The notes under the pieces are model-generated. The model was given only the letters and a program-made list of their open reading frames with translations. It was not told the DNA's origin and made no database searches. A DNA stretch of 64,000 nucleotides from Prescottella defluvii (GTDB lineage: Bacteria > Actinomycetota > Actinomycetes > Mycobacteriales > Mycobacteriaceae): assembly GCF_000738775.1 (NCBI RefSeq), contig NZ_JPOC01000045.1:34434-98433 (forward strand), read 5' to 3'. Shown one piece after another: positions 1-9,893 of the stretch (position 1 is its first letter; each line of letters opens with the position of its first letter). A program made the position numbers and the translations under genes.

Positions 1-1421
1 TCGCCGCGACCAACCGCCCCGACATCCTCGACCCGGCTCTGCTGCGTCCGGGCCGGTTCGACCGGCAGATCCCCGTCGGTGCCCCCGACCTGGCCGGTCG
101 CCGCGCGATCCTCAAGGTCCACTCGCAGGGCAAGCCGATCGCGCAGGACGCCGACCTCGAGGGTCTCGCGAAGCGCACCGTCGGCATGTCCGGCGCAGAC
201 CTCGCCAACGTCATCAACGAGGCCGCCCTGCTCACCGCGCGTGAGAACGGCACCGTGATCACCGAGGCGTCGCTCGAGGAGTCCGTCGACCGCGTGATCG
301 GTGGTCCGCGCCGCAAGAGCCGGATCATCTCGGAGCACGAGCGGAAGATCACCGCGTACCACGAGGGCGGACACACCCTCGCGGCGTGGGCGATGCCGGA
401 CATCGAGCCGATCTACAAGGTCACGATCCTGGCCCGCGGCCGCACCGGTGGTCACGCCATGACCGTGCCCGAGGACGACAAGGGTCTGATGACCCGGTCG
501 GAGATGATCGCGCGCCTGGTGATGGCGATGGGTGGGCGCGCCGCCGAGGAACTCGTCTTCCACGAGCCCACGACGGGTGCGTCGTCGGACATCGACCAGG
601 CCACCAAGATCGCCCGCGCGATGGTGACCGAGTACGGCATGAGCGCCAAGCTCGGCGCCGTCCGTTACGGCCAGGAGCAGGGCGACCCGTTCCTGGGCCG
701 CTCGATGGGCATGAACTCCGACTACTCGCACGAGGTGGCCCGCGAGATCGACGAGGAGGTGCGCAACCTGATCGAGGCCGCGCACACCGAGGCGTGGTCG
801 ATCCTCAACGAGTACCGCGATGTCCTCGACATCCTGGCGCGCGAACTGCTCGAGCGTGAGACGCTCACCCGCAAGGATCTCGAGCAGATCTTCACGGCCG
901 TCGAGAAGCGGCCCCGCATCACCGCGTTCAACGATTTCGGTGGACGCACACCGTCGACCAAGCCGCCGATCAAGACGCCGCGGGAACTCGCCGTCGAGCG
1001 CGGCGAGACGTGGCCGCCGGCCGTCGAGCCCGAGCCGACGCCCGAGGTGGCGCAGCCGACGTTCGTCAAGCGGGACACGGTTCCGGCGCCGCCCGCCAAC
1101 GGCTACGGGGCACCCGATCAGCCGCGGCACCCGCAGTCGCACCCGCAGCATCCGGCCCCGCCGGCGCAGGGCACCCGACCGGATTACGGTGCGCCCGCCG
1201 GCTGGTCCGCGCCGGGCTGGCCGCCGCAGGAACCGGCCGACCAGGGTCGCCCGCAGAACCCGAGTGGCTGGCAGCCGTACCCGCAGTGGGATCCGCCGCA
1301 GCAGCAGCAGCCCACCGATCCGGAGGGGCGTCCGGGCCACCGACCTGGCGATCAACGGACCGGACGGTCCGATGGCGATACGCCCACACAGGCATGGGAG
1401 GGGCCGAGCGGGCCGCAGTAG
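1..1421 (+). CDS. ftsH: FtsH membrane zinc protease, 3' part
   Basis: ATP-dependent membrane-anchored metalloprotease that degrades membrane and short-lived proteins. The window opens inside the AAA+ domain: reading from base 3 gives the second region of homology ([18 protein letters not shown]), which carries the arginine-finger residues. The protease motif HEGGH (near base 361; most homologues have HEAGH) supplies two zinc ligands and the catalytic Glu. An Asp in the SSDIDQATK segment is the expected third ligand. The last 150 or so residues form a Pro/Gln/Gly-rich, probably disordered tail, as in mycobacterial FtsH. The membrane segments and Walker A lie upstream of the window. A strong hairpin follows the stop, and the folate genes follow that, as in M. 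tuberculosis. Confidence 0.97.
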   Translation, partial: AATNRPDILDPALLRPGRFDRQIPVGAPDLAGRRAILKVHSQGKPIAQDADLEGLAKRTVGMSGADLANVINEAALLTARENGTVITEASLEESVDRVIGGPRRKSRIISEHERKITAYHEGGHTLAAWAMPDIEPIYKVTILARGRTGGHAMTVPEDDKGLMTRSEMIARLVMAMGGRAAEELVFHEPTTGASSDIDQATKIARAMVTEYGMSAKLGAVRYGQEQGDPFLGRSMGMNSDYSHEVAREIDEEVRNLIEAAHTEAWSILNEYRDVLDILARELLERETLTRKDLEQIFTAVEKRPRITAFNDFGGRTPSTKPPIKTPRELAVERGETWPPAVEPEPTPEVAQPTFVKRDTVPAPPANGYGAPDQPRHPQSHPQHPAPPAQGTRPDYGAPAGWSAPGWPPQEPADQGRPQNPSGWQPYPQWDPPQQQQPTDPEGRPGHRPGDQRTGRSDGDTPTQAWEGPSGPQ

Positions 1422-1442
1422 TCGGCTCGCAACTAGGCTTAG

Positions 1443-1477
1443 CCCTGGCTCACCCCCGTTATCAGGGTGGGCCAGGG
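1443..1477 (+). terminator. Hairpin after ftsH
   Basis: A 13-base arm (1443-1455) pairs with 1465-1477 around a 9-base loop; the only imperfect pair is one G-T. There is no U tract, which is common for high-GC actinobacterial terminators. It ends 31 bases before folE, so it could separate ftsH from the folate operon. Confidence 0.6.
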
Positions 1478-1508
1478 CATTCAGCCCCGATACTGGAGGT
1501 GCGGTCGG

Positions 1509-2126
1509 TTGTCGGTGAACCAGCTGGGAAGTGAGCCGGTCGCGCTCATGACGGGTAGGCCTTTCGATCAGGCACGGGCCGAGGCCGCGGTTCGTGAACT
1601 GTTGATCGCGGTCGGTGAGGATCCCGACCGCCCGGGACTGCTCGACACTCCGGCGCGTGTCGCACGCGCCTACCGTGAGGTGTTCGCAGGCCTCTACACC
1701 GAGCCGGACGACGTGCTGAACACGACGTTCGACGAGGGACATCAGGAACTCGTGCTGGTGCGCGACATCCCCATGTACTCCACCTGTGAGCACCACCTGG
1801 TCTCGTTCCACGGCGTCGCGCATGTCGGCTACATCCCCGGCCCGACCGGTCGGGTGACGGGACTGTCGAAGCTGGCGCGGGTCGTCGATCTCTACGCGAA
1901 GCGTCCGCAGGTGCAGGAGCGGCTCACGAGCCAGATCGCCGACGCGTTGATGCGCAAACTCGATCCCCGCGGTGCGATCGTCGTCGTCGAGGCCGAGCAC
2001 CTGTGCATGGCGATGCGCGGCATCCGTAAGCCCGGTGCGAGCACCACGACGTCAGCGGTGCGGGGGCTGTTCCAGTCGAACTCCGCCTCCCGTGCCGAGG
2101 CTCTGGATCTGATCCTGCGCAAGTGA
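1509..2126 (+). CDS. folE: GTP cyclohydrolase I
   Basis: Converts GTP to 7,8-dihydroneopterin triphosphate, the first step of folate synthesis. I chose the TTG at 1509 because GGAGG (1495-1499) lies 9 bases upstream; an in-frame ATG at 1467 falls inside the ftsH hairpin and would add residues unlike the family. The product is 205 residues, the usual size. The zinc-binding segment [20 protein letters not shown] and the later [11 protein letters not shown] (second Cys ligand) are intact, and the C-terminal AVRGLF..N is conserved. The last codon overlaps the folP start (GTGA), so the genes are translationally coupled. Confidence 0.95.
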   Translation: MSVNQLGSEPVALMTGRPFDQARAEAAVRELLIAVGEDPDRPGLLDTPARVARAYREVFAGLYTEPDDVLNTTFDEGHQELVLVRDIPMYSTCEHHLVSFHGVAHVGYIPGPTGRVTGLSKLARVVDLYAKRPQVQERLTSQIADALMRKLDPRGAIVVVEAEHLCMAMRGIRKPGASTTTSAVRGLFQSNSASRAEALDLILRK

Positions 2127-3007
2127 TCGTCTTACCGAACCCGGGCCGCCCCGTCGTGATGGGCGTCCTCAACGTGACCGCCGATTCGTTCTCCGACGGG
2201 GGCCGATTCCTCGACCGGGATGCCGCGGTCGCGCACGGCGTGCGTCTGCGCGATCTGGGTGTCGACATCGTGGACGTCGGAGGTGAGTCCACCCGGCCGG
2301 GGGCTGCCCGCGTCGACCCCGCGGTCGAGGCGGCCCGGGTCGCGCCGGTGATCGCCGAGCTGGTGGCCGAGGGCATCACCGTCAGCGTCGACACGATGCG
2401 GGCGTCGGTGGCGCAGGCGGCTGTCGAGGCCGGAGTCACCATCGTCAACGACGTGTCGGGTGGACGCGCGGACGCGGACATGGCCCGGGTGGTCGCCGAT
2501 GCGGGCGTGCCCTGGATCCTGATGCACTGGCGTCCCACCGGCGATTTCGTCCACGCCGGCGGGTCGACGCACTACGACGACGTGGTCCGGGACGTCCGCG
2601 ACGAGCTGCTGGTCCAGGTGGACGCGGCTGTCGCGGCCGGGGTGGATCCGAAGTCGATCGCGCTGGATCCGGGCCTCGGTTTCGTCAAGGATCAGCACCA
2701 CAACTGGCAGTTGCTCAATCGGCTCCCGGAATTGGTGGAGCTCGGTTTCCCGGTCCTGATCGGGGCGTCCCGCAAGCGTTTCCTCGGGTCGCTGCTCGCG
2801 GACCCGGACGGTGCCGTGCGGCCGCCGGCCGGTCGCGAGGTGGCGACGGCGGTGGTGTCCGCCCTCGCGGTGACTCACGGCGCGTGGGGCGTGCGGGTGC
2901 ACGATGCGCAGGCCTCGCTCGACGCGATCGCGGTCGCGGAGGCGTGGGCGAGGGGTTCCGAGAACCCGAGTTCCATCGGTGACGTGCCAGGAGGTGGCGG
3001 TGAGTGA
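2123..3007 (+). CDS. folP: Dihydropteroate synthase
   Basis: Condenses dihydropterin pyrophosphate with p-aminobenzoate; it is the sulfonamide target. It has 294 residues and a GTG start overlapping the folE stop by 4 bases. The family motifs appear in order: [14 protein letters not shown] near the N-terminus, [49 protein letters not shown] and the C-terminal RVHDA. All substrate-contact regions look intact, so it should be the housekeeping FolP1-type enzyme rather than the inactive second copy found in some mycobacteria. It is followed by folB with an 8-base overlap. Confidence 0.95.
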   Translation: MIVLPNPGRPVVMGVLNVTADSFSDGGRFLDRDAAVAHGVRLRDLGVDIVDVGGESTRPGAARVDPAVEAARVAPVIAELVAEGITVSVDTMRASVAQAAVEAGVTIVNDVSGGRADADMARVVADAGVPWILMHWRPTGDFVHAGGSTHYDDVVRDVRDELLVQVDAAVAAGVDPKSIALDPGLGFVKDQHHNWQLLNRLPELVELGFPVLIGASRKRFLGSLLADPDGAVRPPAGREVATAVVSALAVTHGAWGVRVHDAQASLDAIAVAEAWARGSENPSSIGDVPGGGGE

Positions 3008-3401
3008 CGGCAGCGGTGTCGCGGGCGATCGCATCGAGTTGCGGGGGCTGAAGGTCCGCGGCAACCACGGGGTGTTCGATCACGAGAAGCGGGACGGTCA
3101 GGACTTCTTCGTCGATGTGACGTTGTGGATGGATCTGGCGCCGGCGGCGGCGTCGGACGATCTGAACGACACCTTCGACTACGGCGACCTCGCGCAGCGT
3201 GCCGCGACTATCGTCGCCGGTCCCGCGCGGGACCTGATCGAGACGGTGGCCGCGGAGATCGCGGACGACGTGATGCACGATCCGCGGGTCCGGCGCGTGG
3301 AGGTGGTGCTGCACAAGCCGTCCGCGCCGATCCCGCTGACATTCGCGGACGTCGCGGTGGTCGCGAGCCGAACGCGCGCAGGTTCCGAGGGCTCCCGGTG
3401 A
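3000..3401 (+). CDS. folB: Dihydroneopterin aldolase
   Basis: Cleaves dihydroneopterin to 6-hydroxymethyl-dihydropterin and glycolaldehyde. The frame is open further upstream, but the GTG at 3000 has AGGAGG (2989-2994) 5 bases before it and gives 133 residues, near the family's usual 120-135. Core motifs are visible: [17 protein letters not shown] at the N-terminus, [19 protein letters not shown] and [17 protein letters not shown] with the conserved Lys. It lies in the folE-folP-folB-folK operon, overlapping folP by 8 bases and folK by 4 (GTGA). Confidence 0.93.
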   Translation: MSDGSGVAGDRIELRGLKVRGNHGVFDHEKRDGQDFFVDVTLWMDLAPAAASDDLNDTFDYGDLAQRAATIVAGPARDLIETVAAEIADDVMHDPRVRRVEVVLHKPSAPIPLTFADVAVVASRTRAGSEGSR

Positions 3402-3904
3402 GTCGGGCGGTCCTGTCGATCGGCTCCAACGTCGGGGACAGCCTCGGTCACCTGCAGGGCGTCGTCGACGGTCTCCGTGAGTGGATCGTCGCGGTCTCGC
3501 CGGTCTACGCGACCGCCCCGTGGGGCGGTGTCGAACAACAGGACTTCCTGAACGCGACGGTGATCGTCGACGATCCCGGGACGGACTGCCGGGGCTGGCT
3601 GCGACGCGGACAGCGCCTCGAGGCCGACGCCGATCGGGTTCGGGAGCAGCGGTGGGGACCGCGCACGTTGGACGTCGACGTCGTCACGTGCGACGGGATC
3701 CGCAGCGACGATCCCGAGCTGACTCTTCCGCATCCCCGCGCACACGAACGGGCCTTCGTGTTGGTGCCCTGGCTGGACGTGGACCGGGAGGCGACGCTCG
3801 ACGTGGGTGGCGGCGCCGTCCGGGTCGACGATCTGGTCGCGGGCCTCGACGCGGCCGAAAGAGACGGAGTTCGCCGGACGGCACTGCGACTGGAACTACG
3901 GTAG
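3398..3904 (+). CDS. folK: Hydroxymethyldihydropterin pyrophosphokinase
   Basis: Transfers pyrophosphate from ATP to 6-hydroxymethyl-dihydropterin, making the FolP substrate. It has 168 residues from a GTG that overlaps the folB stop. The opening [14 protein letters not shown], the segment [12 protein letters not shown] with the two magnesium-binding Asp residues, and [15 protein letters not shown] are the standard HPPK signatures. The stop codon is two bases from a possible GTG start of the next membrane-protein gene, so the operon continues. Confidence 0.95.
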   Translation: MSRAVLSIGSNVGDSLGHLQGVVDGLREWIVAVSPVYATAPWGGVEQQDFLNATVIVDDPGTDCRGWLRRGQRLEADADRVREQRWGPRTLDVDVVTCDGIRSDDPELTLPHPRAHERAFVLVPWLDVDREATLDVGGGAVRVDDLVAGLDAAERDGVRRTALRLELR

Positions 3905-3909
3905 CCGTG

Positions 3910-4377
3910 ATGAAGCCGACCCGGATCTGGGACCTGTTGTCGCTGACACTGCTGGCCGCGGTCGCGACCTGGTTGCTGGTGCGTGTCTCGTACGGCTCGC
4001 TGCCGCCGATTCCCGTCTACGCGGGGGCGTCGCTGTACCCGGTGGCGCTCATCGAGGCGGTGATGGCGTTCGTGATCCGCTCCCGGGTCCGCGGGCACGC
4101 GATCGGTCCGGGTCCGCGGCAGCTGCACCCGATCACCGCGGCCCGAGCGGCGGCGTTGGCGAAGGCGTCGGCGCTGGTCGGGGCGGCGAGCGCCGGTGTG
4201 TGGGCAGGTTTCCTGGTGTTCCTGTGGCCGCAGCGTTCGCAGTTGCGGGCGGCGGTGTCGGACAGTCCCGGCGCCATCGTCGGGCTGGTTGCGGCGGTCT
4301 TGCTGGTGGGGGCCGCGCTGTGGCTCGAGCACTGCTGCCGGACACCGGACGACTCATCGGACGAACCCGCGCACTGA
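3910..4377 (+). CDS. DUF3180 membrane protein
   Basis: A protein of 155 residues and unknown function in the DUF3180 family, equivalent in position to Rv3605c. Four hydrophobic segments are visible (about residues 8-26, 38-58, 88-110 and 122-146), with a basic loop after the second. The start could be the ATG at 3910 or the GTG just before it at 3907; the folK stop lies 5 bases upstream of the ATG. Its constant place behind folK suggests co-expression with the folate genes. Nothing in the sequence gives a biochemical role. Confidence 0.85.
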   Translation: MKPTRIWDLLSLTLLAAVATWLLVRVSYGSLPPIPVYAGASLYPVALIEAVMAFVIRSRVRGHAIGPGPRQLHPITAARAAALAKASALVGAASAGVWAGFLVFLWPQRSQLRAAVSDSPGAIVGLVAAVLLVGAALWLEHCCRTPDDSSDEPAH

Positions 4378-4389
4378 TTGCACGATCGG

Positions 4390-4421
4390 GTAATCGGGCA
4401 AACAAGTAATCGGGCAAACGG
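4390..4421 (+). repeat. Two-copy 16-base tandem repeat
   Basis: The unit starting GTAATCGGGCAAAC occurs twice head to tail (4390-4405 and 4406-4421; the last two bases of the unit differ). It lies in the short gap before the next gene's promoter. Confidence 0.8.
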
Positions 4422-4468
4422 GATCTGTGCCGCGAAGTGTCCGGGCGGAGGTTCCCGCGGAGTGCGGC

Positions 4469-4474
4469 TACCCT
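4469..4474 (+). promoter_or_regulatory. -10 element TACCCT, leaderless start
   Basis: TANNNT hexamer ending 7 bases before the ATG at 4482. No Shine-Dalgarno is visible, which suggests transcription begins at the start codon. Confidence 0.55.
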
Positions 4475-4481
4475 GATCTGC

Positions 4482-5429
4482 ATGACGGTTCCGGGTCGCG
4501 CCAAGTCAGTACGCCGCAACCGGCGCAGTGCGAGCCAGATGATCATTGCCGGTCTCGTTGTGCTCGCCGTCGCCGCTTCTTTGTTCATGATCTTCAGCGA
4601 AAGCGTCCAGCTGCTGCGGGTCGGTCTGGTGATCGCGCTGTGGGCTGCGACGCTCGGCGCCATCGCCATGACGAAGTACCGGCGCGAATCAGCCCTCGAC
4701 AAGGCGAAGGTCCGCGACCTGCAGAAGGTGTACGAGCTGCAGCTGGAGCGGGAGATCGGCGCGCGCCGCGAGTACGAGCTGGGTGTCGAGGCCCGTGTCC
4801 GCGGGGAACTGGGGGCCGAGGCCGAGAACATCGCGGCGCTACGCGAAGAGCTGGCCGCGCTGCGCAAGAATCTCGAGGTCCTGTTCGAGGGACGGCTGCC
4901 CGAGGAGCGGACGGCCCTGCGTGCGGAGTCGACGCGGGTCCAGGAACTGGCGGGTGGCCGTCGGCCCGCGGCACCGGGCCCGTTCCGGCCGGCCACGCCG
5001 CCGCCGGTACGGAACACCGCCCCGCGACCGGTGCAGGCGCAGAGCGGGCCGTCGTTCGCATCGCCGTACGACGACCCGGTGACCGCTGAGACGTCGGTGG
5101 TTCCGGAACCGATCGACGTCGAGGTCGACGTGGTCGCCGAGCCGCAGGCGGCGCCGGTGTCCCGCGTCGAGCCGGTCGCGGATCCGGCCGCCGAACCAGC
5201 CGAAGCAGCCGAGGCAGCCGAGGCAGTCGAGGCGGGCACCGAAACCGTCGAGGAAGCCGAGGCGAGCGAGTCGCCCGCACCGTCGCGGCGGTCGCGGCGC
5301 CGGGCCGAGGACGCCACCGACGTCGGGGGTGCGCACTCCAACGGGCTGTCGGTCGCCGAGATCATGGCGAACATGAAGTCGGCGGATTCGGGTGGTGCCG
5401 AGCCGCGCCGTCGTCGCCGCGCCGAGTGA
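4482..5429 (+). CDS. Membrane-anchored coiled-coil protein (DUF6779/Rv3604c-like)
   Basis: A 315-residue protein of unknown function at the position of Rv3604c. A basic N-terminus is followed by two membrane segments (about 19-38 and 44-62), then a charged stretch of about 65 residues that reads as a coiled coil (many E, R and L in heptads). After that comes a long Pro/Ala/Glu-rich low-complexity tail containing AEAAEAAEAVEA, and a very basic end (EPRRRRRAE). The ATG at 4482 is preferred because a -10-like TACCCT sits 7 bases upstream. A role in envelope organisation or scaffolding is possible but is inference. Confidence 0.8.
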   Translation: MTVPGRAKSVRRNRRSASQMIIAGLVVLAVAASLFMIFSESVQLLRVGLVIALWAATLGAIAMTKYRRESALDKAKVRDLQKVYELQLEREIGARREYELGVEARVRGELGAEAENIAALREELAALRKNLEVLFEGRLPEERTALRAESTRVQELAGGRRPAAPGPFRPATPPPVRNTAPRPVQAQSGPSFASPYDDPVTAETSVVPEPIDVEVDVVAEPQAAPVSRVEPVADPAAEPAEAAEAAEAVEAGTETVEEAEASESPAPSRRSRRRAEDATDVGGAHSNGLSVAEIMANMKSADSGGAEPRRRRRAE

Positions 5430-5575
5430 TCCGTCGAGGTCCCGGCCCTGCTCAGCGTGAAGTGAGCTGTAGATCACGTCACTAGCCCGTGGCGGCGTGT
5501 CTCCGCGCGGGGCTATTCTCTCCGCAGAACGTCTGGTACCCGCCGAGCGGGACTGGAACGAACGAGAGGACGAGT

Positions 5576-6502
5576 GTGACCTCTTTCGGGATCACCAATG
5601 GGCCTGCGCCTGCACGATTGACGGTAGGAATCGTCTCGGCGGGCCGGGTCGGAACTGCCGTAGGCGCCGCGCTCGAGCGGGTCGGCCATCTCGTCGTCGC
5701 ATGTTCTGCGGTGTCCGACGCTTCCGTTCTCCGTGCCGAGACCCGGCTTCCCGATACCGAGATCCTGCCGGTCGCCGACGTCGCGGCCCGGGTCGAACTG
5801 CTGATTCTCGCGGTTCCCGACGACGAACTCGCGGGTCTGGTCAACGGATTGGCCGCCACCGAGGTGGTGCGCCCCGGCACGATCGTCGTGCACACGTCCG
5901 GTGCCAACGGCATCGGGATCCTGGCGCCGCTCACCGCGCAGGGCGTCATCCCGCTCGCGATCCATCCGGCGATGACCTTCACCGGCCACGCCGAGGACAC
6001 CGCGCGCCTGTCGGACGCCTGCTTCGGCATCACGGCGGCCGACGACATCGGCTACGCGATCGGCCAGTCCCTCGTGCTGGAGATCGGTGGCGAGCCGGTG
6101 CGGGTCCGGGAGGCCGTCCGCCCGCTCTATCACGCGGCCCTCGCGCACGGCAGCAATCACCTGGTGACGCTCGTCGTCGATGCGGTCGAGGCGCTGCGGG
6201 TGGCCCTCGAAGGCCAGGAACTGATGGGCCAGGAACTCGTCGGTGACGACCCCAACGGGTTGCCTGAGCGGGTGCTGCAACCGTTGCTGTCGGCGGCGCT
6301 GGACAACGCGCTGCGGCGGGGGCAGTCGGCGTTGACCGGCCCCGTCGCCCGCGGGGACGCCGCAGCCGTCGCGAAGCACCTCGAGGTTCTCGAGGATGTG
6401 GATCCGGACCTGGCCGCCGGATACCGGGCCCTGTCGCTGCGGACTGCGCAGCGCACGGGTGCCAAGCCCGAACTGATGGATGTACTCGAGGATCGAGGAT
6501 GA
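5576..6502 (+). CDS. DUF2520 Rossmann-fold protein (Rv3603c-like)
   Basis: A 308-residue protein with an N-terminal NAD(P)-binding Rossmann fold ([17 protein letters not shown]) and a C-terminal DUF2520 helical domain (about residues 165-300), the layout of ketopantoate/6-phosphogluconate-type dehydrogenases. The GTG at 5576 has AGAGGA 5 bases upstream and fits the family length; earlier in-frame starts add unrelated residues. It overlaps panC by 4 bases (ATGA). Its fixed place before panC suggests a link to pantothenate synthesis, possibly ketopantoate reduction. That activity is inferred, not shown by a unique motif. Confidence 0.85.
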   Translation: MTSFGITNGPAPARLTVGIVSAGRVGTAVGAALERVGHLVVACSAVSDASVLRAETRLPDTEILPVADVAARVELLILAVPDDELAGLVNGLAATEVVRPGTIVVHTSGANGIGILAPLTAQGVIPLAIHPAMTFTGHAEDTARLSDACFGITAADDIGYAIGQSLVLEIGGEPVRVREAVRPLYHAALAHGSNHLVTLVVDAVEALRVALEGQELMGQELVGDDPNGLPERVLQPLLSAALDNALRRGQSALTGPVARGDAAAVAKHLEVLEDVDPDLAAGYRALSLRTAQRTGAKPELMDVLEDRG

Positions 6503-7449
6503 GCACTGTGACCGAAGCTTCTGCGCTGCAGGGCGGATACAAGCGCGGCGAACTGACCGTGCACCACGACCCCGCGATCGTGACGCGGGTGTCGAAGGCG
6601 CTGCGGGGTGTCGGCCGTCAGGTCGCGCTCGTCCCGACGATGGGCGCCCTGCACTCGGGTCACATCGAGCTGGTCCGCCAGGCGAAGCTGACCGGTGCGG
6701 TGGTGATCGTGTCGATCTTCGTCAATCCGCTGCAGTTCGGCGCGAACGAGGATCTGGACGCCTACCCGCGCACCCTCGACGCGGATCTGGAGTTGCTGCG
6801 CGCGGAGGGCGTCGAGCTGGTCTTCGCGCCCAACGCGTCGGCGATGTACCCGGACGGCCCGCGGACCACGGTGCTTCCCGGTCCGCTCGGCGCCGAACTC
6901 GAGGGCGCGAGCCGTCCGACGCACTTCGCCGGCATGCTCACCGTCGTCGCGAAGCTGCTGCAGATCGCGGCACCCAACGCGGCGTACTTCGGCGAGAAGG
7001 ATTACCAGCAGCTGACGCTGATCCGGCAGATGGTGCGCGACCTCAACTTCGACGTCCGGATCGTCGGTGTGCCGACCGTCCGCGAGCAGGACGGCCTGGC
7101 GCTGTCCTCCCGCAATCGCTATCTCGATGCCGAGCAGCGTGAACTGGCGACCGTGCTGTCGGCGGCGCTCGTCGCGGGCGCCCACGCGGCCGCCGGCGGT
7201 GCGGACGGGATCCTGGCCGTCGCGCGCGACGTGCTCGCGTCCGCCCCGGGTGTCGAGGTGGACTACCTCGAGGTGCGCGGCGTGGATCTCGGGCCGGCGC
7301 CGGAGCGGGGTGACGGCAGACTGCTCGTCGCCGCGCGCATCGGTGCCACCCGGCTGATCGACAACGTCGGTGTCGCGGTGGGGACCGGGTTCCTCGAGCG
7401 CGACCCCCAGCCGGGCGATCCGGCCACAGACGACCTCCTCTCCCACTGA
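6499..7449 (+). CDS. panC: Pantothenate synthetase
   Basis: Joins pantoate and beta-alanine with ATP, through a pantoyl-adenylate, to make pantothenate. It has 316 residues. The class-I-synthetase-like ATP motif [10 protein letters not shown], the pantoate pocket [20 protein letters not shown] and the KMSKS-like LSSRNRYL are all intact. The start ATG overlaps the previous stop (ATGA). panD follows after 16 bases. Confidence 0.96.
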   Translation: MSTVTEASALQGGYKRGELTVHHDPAIVTRVSKALRGVGRQVALVPTMGALHSGHIELVRQAKLTGAVVIVSIFVNPLQFGANEDLDAYPRTLDADLELLRAEGVELVFAPNASAMYPDGPRTTVLPGPLGAELEGASRPTHFAGMLTVVAKLLQIAAPNAAYFGEKDYQQLTLIRQMVRDLNFDVRIVGVPTVREQDGLALSSRNRYLDAEQRELATVLSAALVAGAHAAAGGADGILAVARDVLASAPGVEVDYLEVRGVDLGPAPERGDGRLLVAARIGATRLIDNVGVAVGTGFLERDPQPGDPATDDLLSH

Positions 7450-7465
7450 AACCGAAGGGCCGAAG

Positions 7466-7888
7466 ATGCTGCGCACCATGATGAAGTCGAAGATCCACCG
7501 GGCCACGGTCACGCACGCGGACCTGCACTACGTGGGTTCGGTGACCGTCGATCAGGAGCTGATGGAGGCGGCCGATCTGCTCGAGGGTGAGCAGGTCACG
7601 ATCGTCGACATCGACAACGGCGCCCGCCTCGAGACGTACGTCATCACCGGTGAGCGTGGTTCCGGTGTCATCGGGATCAACGGTGCCGCAGCGCATCTGG
7701 TGAATCCTGGTGACCTGGTGATCCTCATCGCGTACGGCGTGATGAACGAGCAGGAGATTCGCGAGTACGCGCCGCGCGTGGTGTTCGTGGATGGCGACAA
7801 CAAGCCGGTGGAGCTCGGTACGGATCCGGCGCACGCGCCCGAGGGTTCCGGACTGATCACCCCGCGGATGCTCTCCAGCCTGGTGTAG
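7466..7888 (+). CDS. panD: Aspartate 1-decarboxylase
   Basis: Makes beta-alanine from aspartate using a self-generated pyruvoyl group. The ATG at 7466 gives a 140-residue proenzyme. The self-cleavage site Gly24-Ser25 (HYVGSVTVD) is present, with Lys9 (MKSKIHR) expected to hold the substrate carboxylate, and YGVMNEQE in the C-terminal half is typical. The C-terminal tail of about 25 residues beyond the barrel resembles mycobacterial PanD; that tail is where pyrazinamide resistance maps in M. tuberculosis. coaX follows 3 bases later. Confidence 0.96.
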   Translation: MLRTMMKSKIHRATVTHADLHYVGSVTVDQELMEAADLLEGEQVTIVDIDNGARLETYVITGERGSGVIGINGAAAHLVNPGDLVILIAYGVMNEQEIREYAPRVVFVDGDNKPVELGTDPAHAPEGSGLITPRMLSSLV

Positions 7889-7891
7889 ACG

Positions 7892-8704
7892 GTGCTCCTC
7901 ACCGTCGACGTCCGGAACACCAACATCGTTCTCGGTCTGTTCACCGGTAGCGGCTCGCACTCGAAGCTGGTGCGGGACTGGCGGATGCGCACCGATCCGC
8001 GGTTGACGGCCGACGAGTTGGCGCTCAAGATCCGGGGGCTGCTCGGCGCCGCCGCCGAGCAGGTCACCGGGGTGTCCGCGCTCTCGACCGTGCCGTCGGT
8101 GTTGCGCGAGATCCGGGTGATGCTGGGCCGGTACTGGGATCACGTTCCCCATGTCGTGGTGGAGCCCGGTGTCCGGACCGGTGTGCCGCTGCTGGTCGAC
8201 AATCCCAAGGAAGTGGGCGCCGACCGCATCGTCAACAGTCTTGCGGCGCATCACTTCTACGACGGTGCGTGCATCATCGTCGACTTCGGTACGTCGACGT
8301 GTGTCGACGTCGTCTCCGCGAAGGGGGAGTTCCTCGGCGGGGCGATCGCGCCGGGGCTCGAGATCTCCACGGACGCACTCGCTTCCCAGTCGGCTGCACT
8401 CCGCAAGGTGGAATTGTTGCGGCCCCGATCGGTGGTCGGCAAGAACACGGTCGAGTGCATGCAGTCGGGTGCGGTGTTCGGATTCGCCGGCCTGGTCGAC
8501 GGCCTGGTCAGTCGCGTGCGTCGTGAACTCGCCGCGTTCGGCGGCCCCGACGTCGCGGTGATCGCGACGGGGGACAGCGCGCCGCTGATCATGCCGGAAT
8601 GCGAGACGGTGGAGCATCACGAGCCGGAGTTGACGCTCGAGGGGCTCCGGCTGGTGTACGAGCGCAATCTCGCGCGCCGGAGTGCGCGCCGCACCGAGGT
8701 CTGA
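7892..8704 (+). CDS. coaX: Type III pantothenate kinase
   Basis: Phosphorylates pantothenate in the first committed step of CoA synthesis. It has 270 residues and a GTG start 3 bases after panD, completing panC-panD-coaX. The phosphate-binding opening reads [13 protein letters not shown] (mycobacterial form, DVRNT in place of DVGNT). [10 protein letters not shown], the catalytic-Asp segment [13 protein letters not shown] and GGAIAPGL follow. Type III kinases are insensitive to CoA feedback and need a monovalent cation. In the mycobacterial order lysS follows soon after; here about 3.5 kb of other genes lie between. Confidence 0.93.
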   Translation: MLLTVDVRNTNIVLGLFTGSGSHSKLVRDWRMRTDPRLTADELALKIRGLLGAAAEQVTGVSALSTVPSVLREIRVMLGRYWDHVPHVVVEPGVRTGVPLLVDNPKEVGADRIVNSLAAHHFYDGACIIVDFGTSTCVDVVSAKGEFLGGAIAPGLEISTDALASQSAALRKVELLRPRSVVGKNTVECMQSGAVFGFAGLVDGLVSRVRRELAAFGGPDVAVIATGDSAPLIMPECETVEHHEPELTLEGLRLVYERNLARRSARRTEV

Positions 8705-8730
8705 GCGCCCGGAGTTACCGGCGTCACTGC

Positions 8731-8867
8731 ATGTTCGGGGTTCGGTGGGCTTCCGTCGTTGCTGATGTTGTGTCACACTGTTCGACGTGTCCCGTTGCAT
8801 GAGTGCCCAGGAGTGTTGTCGAGGCTGAACGCTGCCTTGACCAATTTCACTTCCTGGAGCTCTTCTC
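8731..8867 (+). promoter_or_regulatory. Possible cysteine-sensing leader of the cdo operon
   Basis: Two very short frames lie before cysteine dioxygenase. The first, 23 codons (8731-8802), ends HCSTCPVA. The second, 9 codons (8799-8828), overlaps it as ATGA and reads MSAQECCRG. Adjacent Cys codons just ahead of a cysteine-degrading operon recall the polycysteine leader peptides of mycobacteria, where ribosome stalling controls access to the next ribosome site. The cdo Shine-Dalgarno GGAG is at 8856-8859. I see no clear Shine-Dalgarno or TANNNT box for the short frames, so translation is unproven. Confidence 0.4.
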
Positions 8868-9443
8868 ATGCTTTCTGCATATTCTTTTGACGTCTTCACG
8901 TCCGCTTCCGACCGTGGTGCCCGCCACCTCCGTTCCGCGCTGCCCTCCCGGCTGCGTCCCGCGGACCTGCTGCGCATCACCGATCAGGGTGCCGCCGACG
9001 TCCTCGAGGGCCGCCACGACCACCTCCTGCCGGGCGCATTTCCGACGCGCGAGCGGTGGTCGGCCCGGCTCCACGCCGACGACGACGTCGACGTCTGGTT
9101 GATCAGCTGGGTTCCCGGCAGATCCACCGAATTACATGACCACGCAGGTTCTTTCGGGGCACTGACGGTTCTGAGCGGAAGCCTCGCGGAGTACCGCTGG
9201 ACCGGTGGCGAGTTGCGCCGCCGCACCCTGGAGGCCGGCGACCAGGCGTCGTTCCCGCTGGGATGGGTGCACGACGTGATGCGCGCTCCGGTCCCGGCCG
9301 CTGCCACCACCGAACCCACGCTGAGCGTGCACGCGTACTCGCCGCCGCTCGCCGCCATGTCCTACTACGAGGTCACCGATCGCGGGGCGTTGCGCCGCAC
9401 CCGCACCGAGCTGACCGATCTGCCCGAAGGGGGCTCCAAGTGA
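8868..9443 (+). CDS. Cysteine dioxygenase family protein
   Basis: A cupin non-haem iron enzyme predicted to oxidise cysteine to cysteine sulfinate. It has 191 residues, and GGAG (8856-8859) lies 8 bases before the ATG. The first cupin motif STELHDHAGSFGALTVLSGSL carries two His ligands, and the later LGWVHDV gives the third. YRWTGGELRRRTLEAGD lies between them. Bacterial members vary in substrate (cysteine or 3-mercaptopropionate), and this cannot be settled by eye. The rhodanese gene overlaps by 4 bases, and the Cys-rich leader upstream supports a cysteine role. Confidence 0.85.
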   Translation: MLSAYSFDVFTSASDRGARHLRSALPSRLRPADLLRITDQGAADVLEGRHDHLLPGAFPTRERWSARLHADDDVDVWLISWVPGRSTELHDHAGSFGALTVLSGSLAEYRWTGGELRRRTLEAGDQASFPLGWVHDVMRAPVPAAATTEPTLSVHAYSPPLAAMSYYEVTDRGALRRTRTELTDLPEGGSK

Positions 9444-9862
9444 CCATCGACCAGATGCTCGTCGACGCTCGTTCGCAGATCGACCGCATGTACGTCTTCG
9501 AACTGACCGAGGCCTATCGGCGCGGTGCGATCTTCGTGGACATCCGCCCGCAGGCGCAGCGTGCGCTCGAGGGCACGCTGCCCGGTGCGCTGGCGATCGA
9601 GCGCAACGTCCTCGAATGGCGGCTCGACCCCACCAGCAGTGCGCACCTGGCGCTCGCGGTGGACCACGACGTCGAATGGGTGATCGTGTGCTCCGAGGGC
9701 TACACCTCCAGCCTGGCGGCGGCGTCGTTGCGGCAACTGGGGCTGCACAGGGCCACCGACCTGGTGGGCGGCTACAAGGCGATCAAGTCGGCCGGTCTGC
9801 TCGGCGCACTGATGGGGGAGCGTCACTGCGCCCGCGAACTCGCGACGGTCTCCGCGCACTGA
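9440..9862 (+). CDS. Rhodanese-like sulfurtransferase
   Basis: A single rhodanese domain of 140 residues starting at a GTG that overlaps the cdo stop. The structural motif IFVDIRPQAQR and the active-site loop VIVCSEGYTSSLAA with its catalytic Cys are present, as is the terminal VGGYKAIKSAGL motif. It probably moves sulfane sulfur generated during cysteine breakdown; pairing with cysteine dioxygenase is common in actinobacteria. The exact sulfur donor and acceptor are unknown. Confidence 0.88.
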   Translation: MTIDQMLVDARSQIDRMYVFELTEAYRRGAIFVDIRPQAQRALEGTLPGALAIERNVLEWRLDPTSSAHLALAVDHDVEWVIVCSEGYTSSLAAASLRQLGLHRATDLVGGYKAIKSAGLLGALMGERHCARELATVSAH

Positions 9863-9893
9863 CGATCCCCCCGTCGCCGGATGTCGCCTACGT

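Noticed and set aside
1467..1508. Earlier ATG start for folE
   Set aside because: It lies inside the ftsH hairpin, lacks a ribosome site and adds residues not seen in FolE.
5462..5500. Crp/GlxR site near GTGAGCTGTAGATCAC
   Set aside because: The half-sites are 8 bases apart rather than 6, so the palindrome does not fit.
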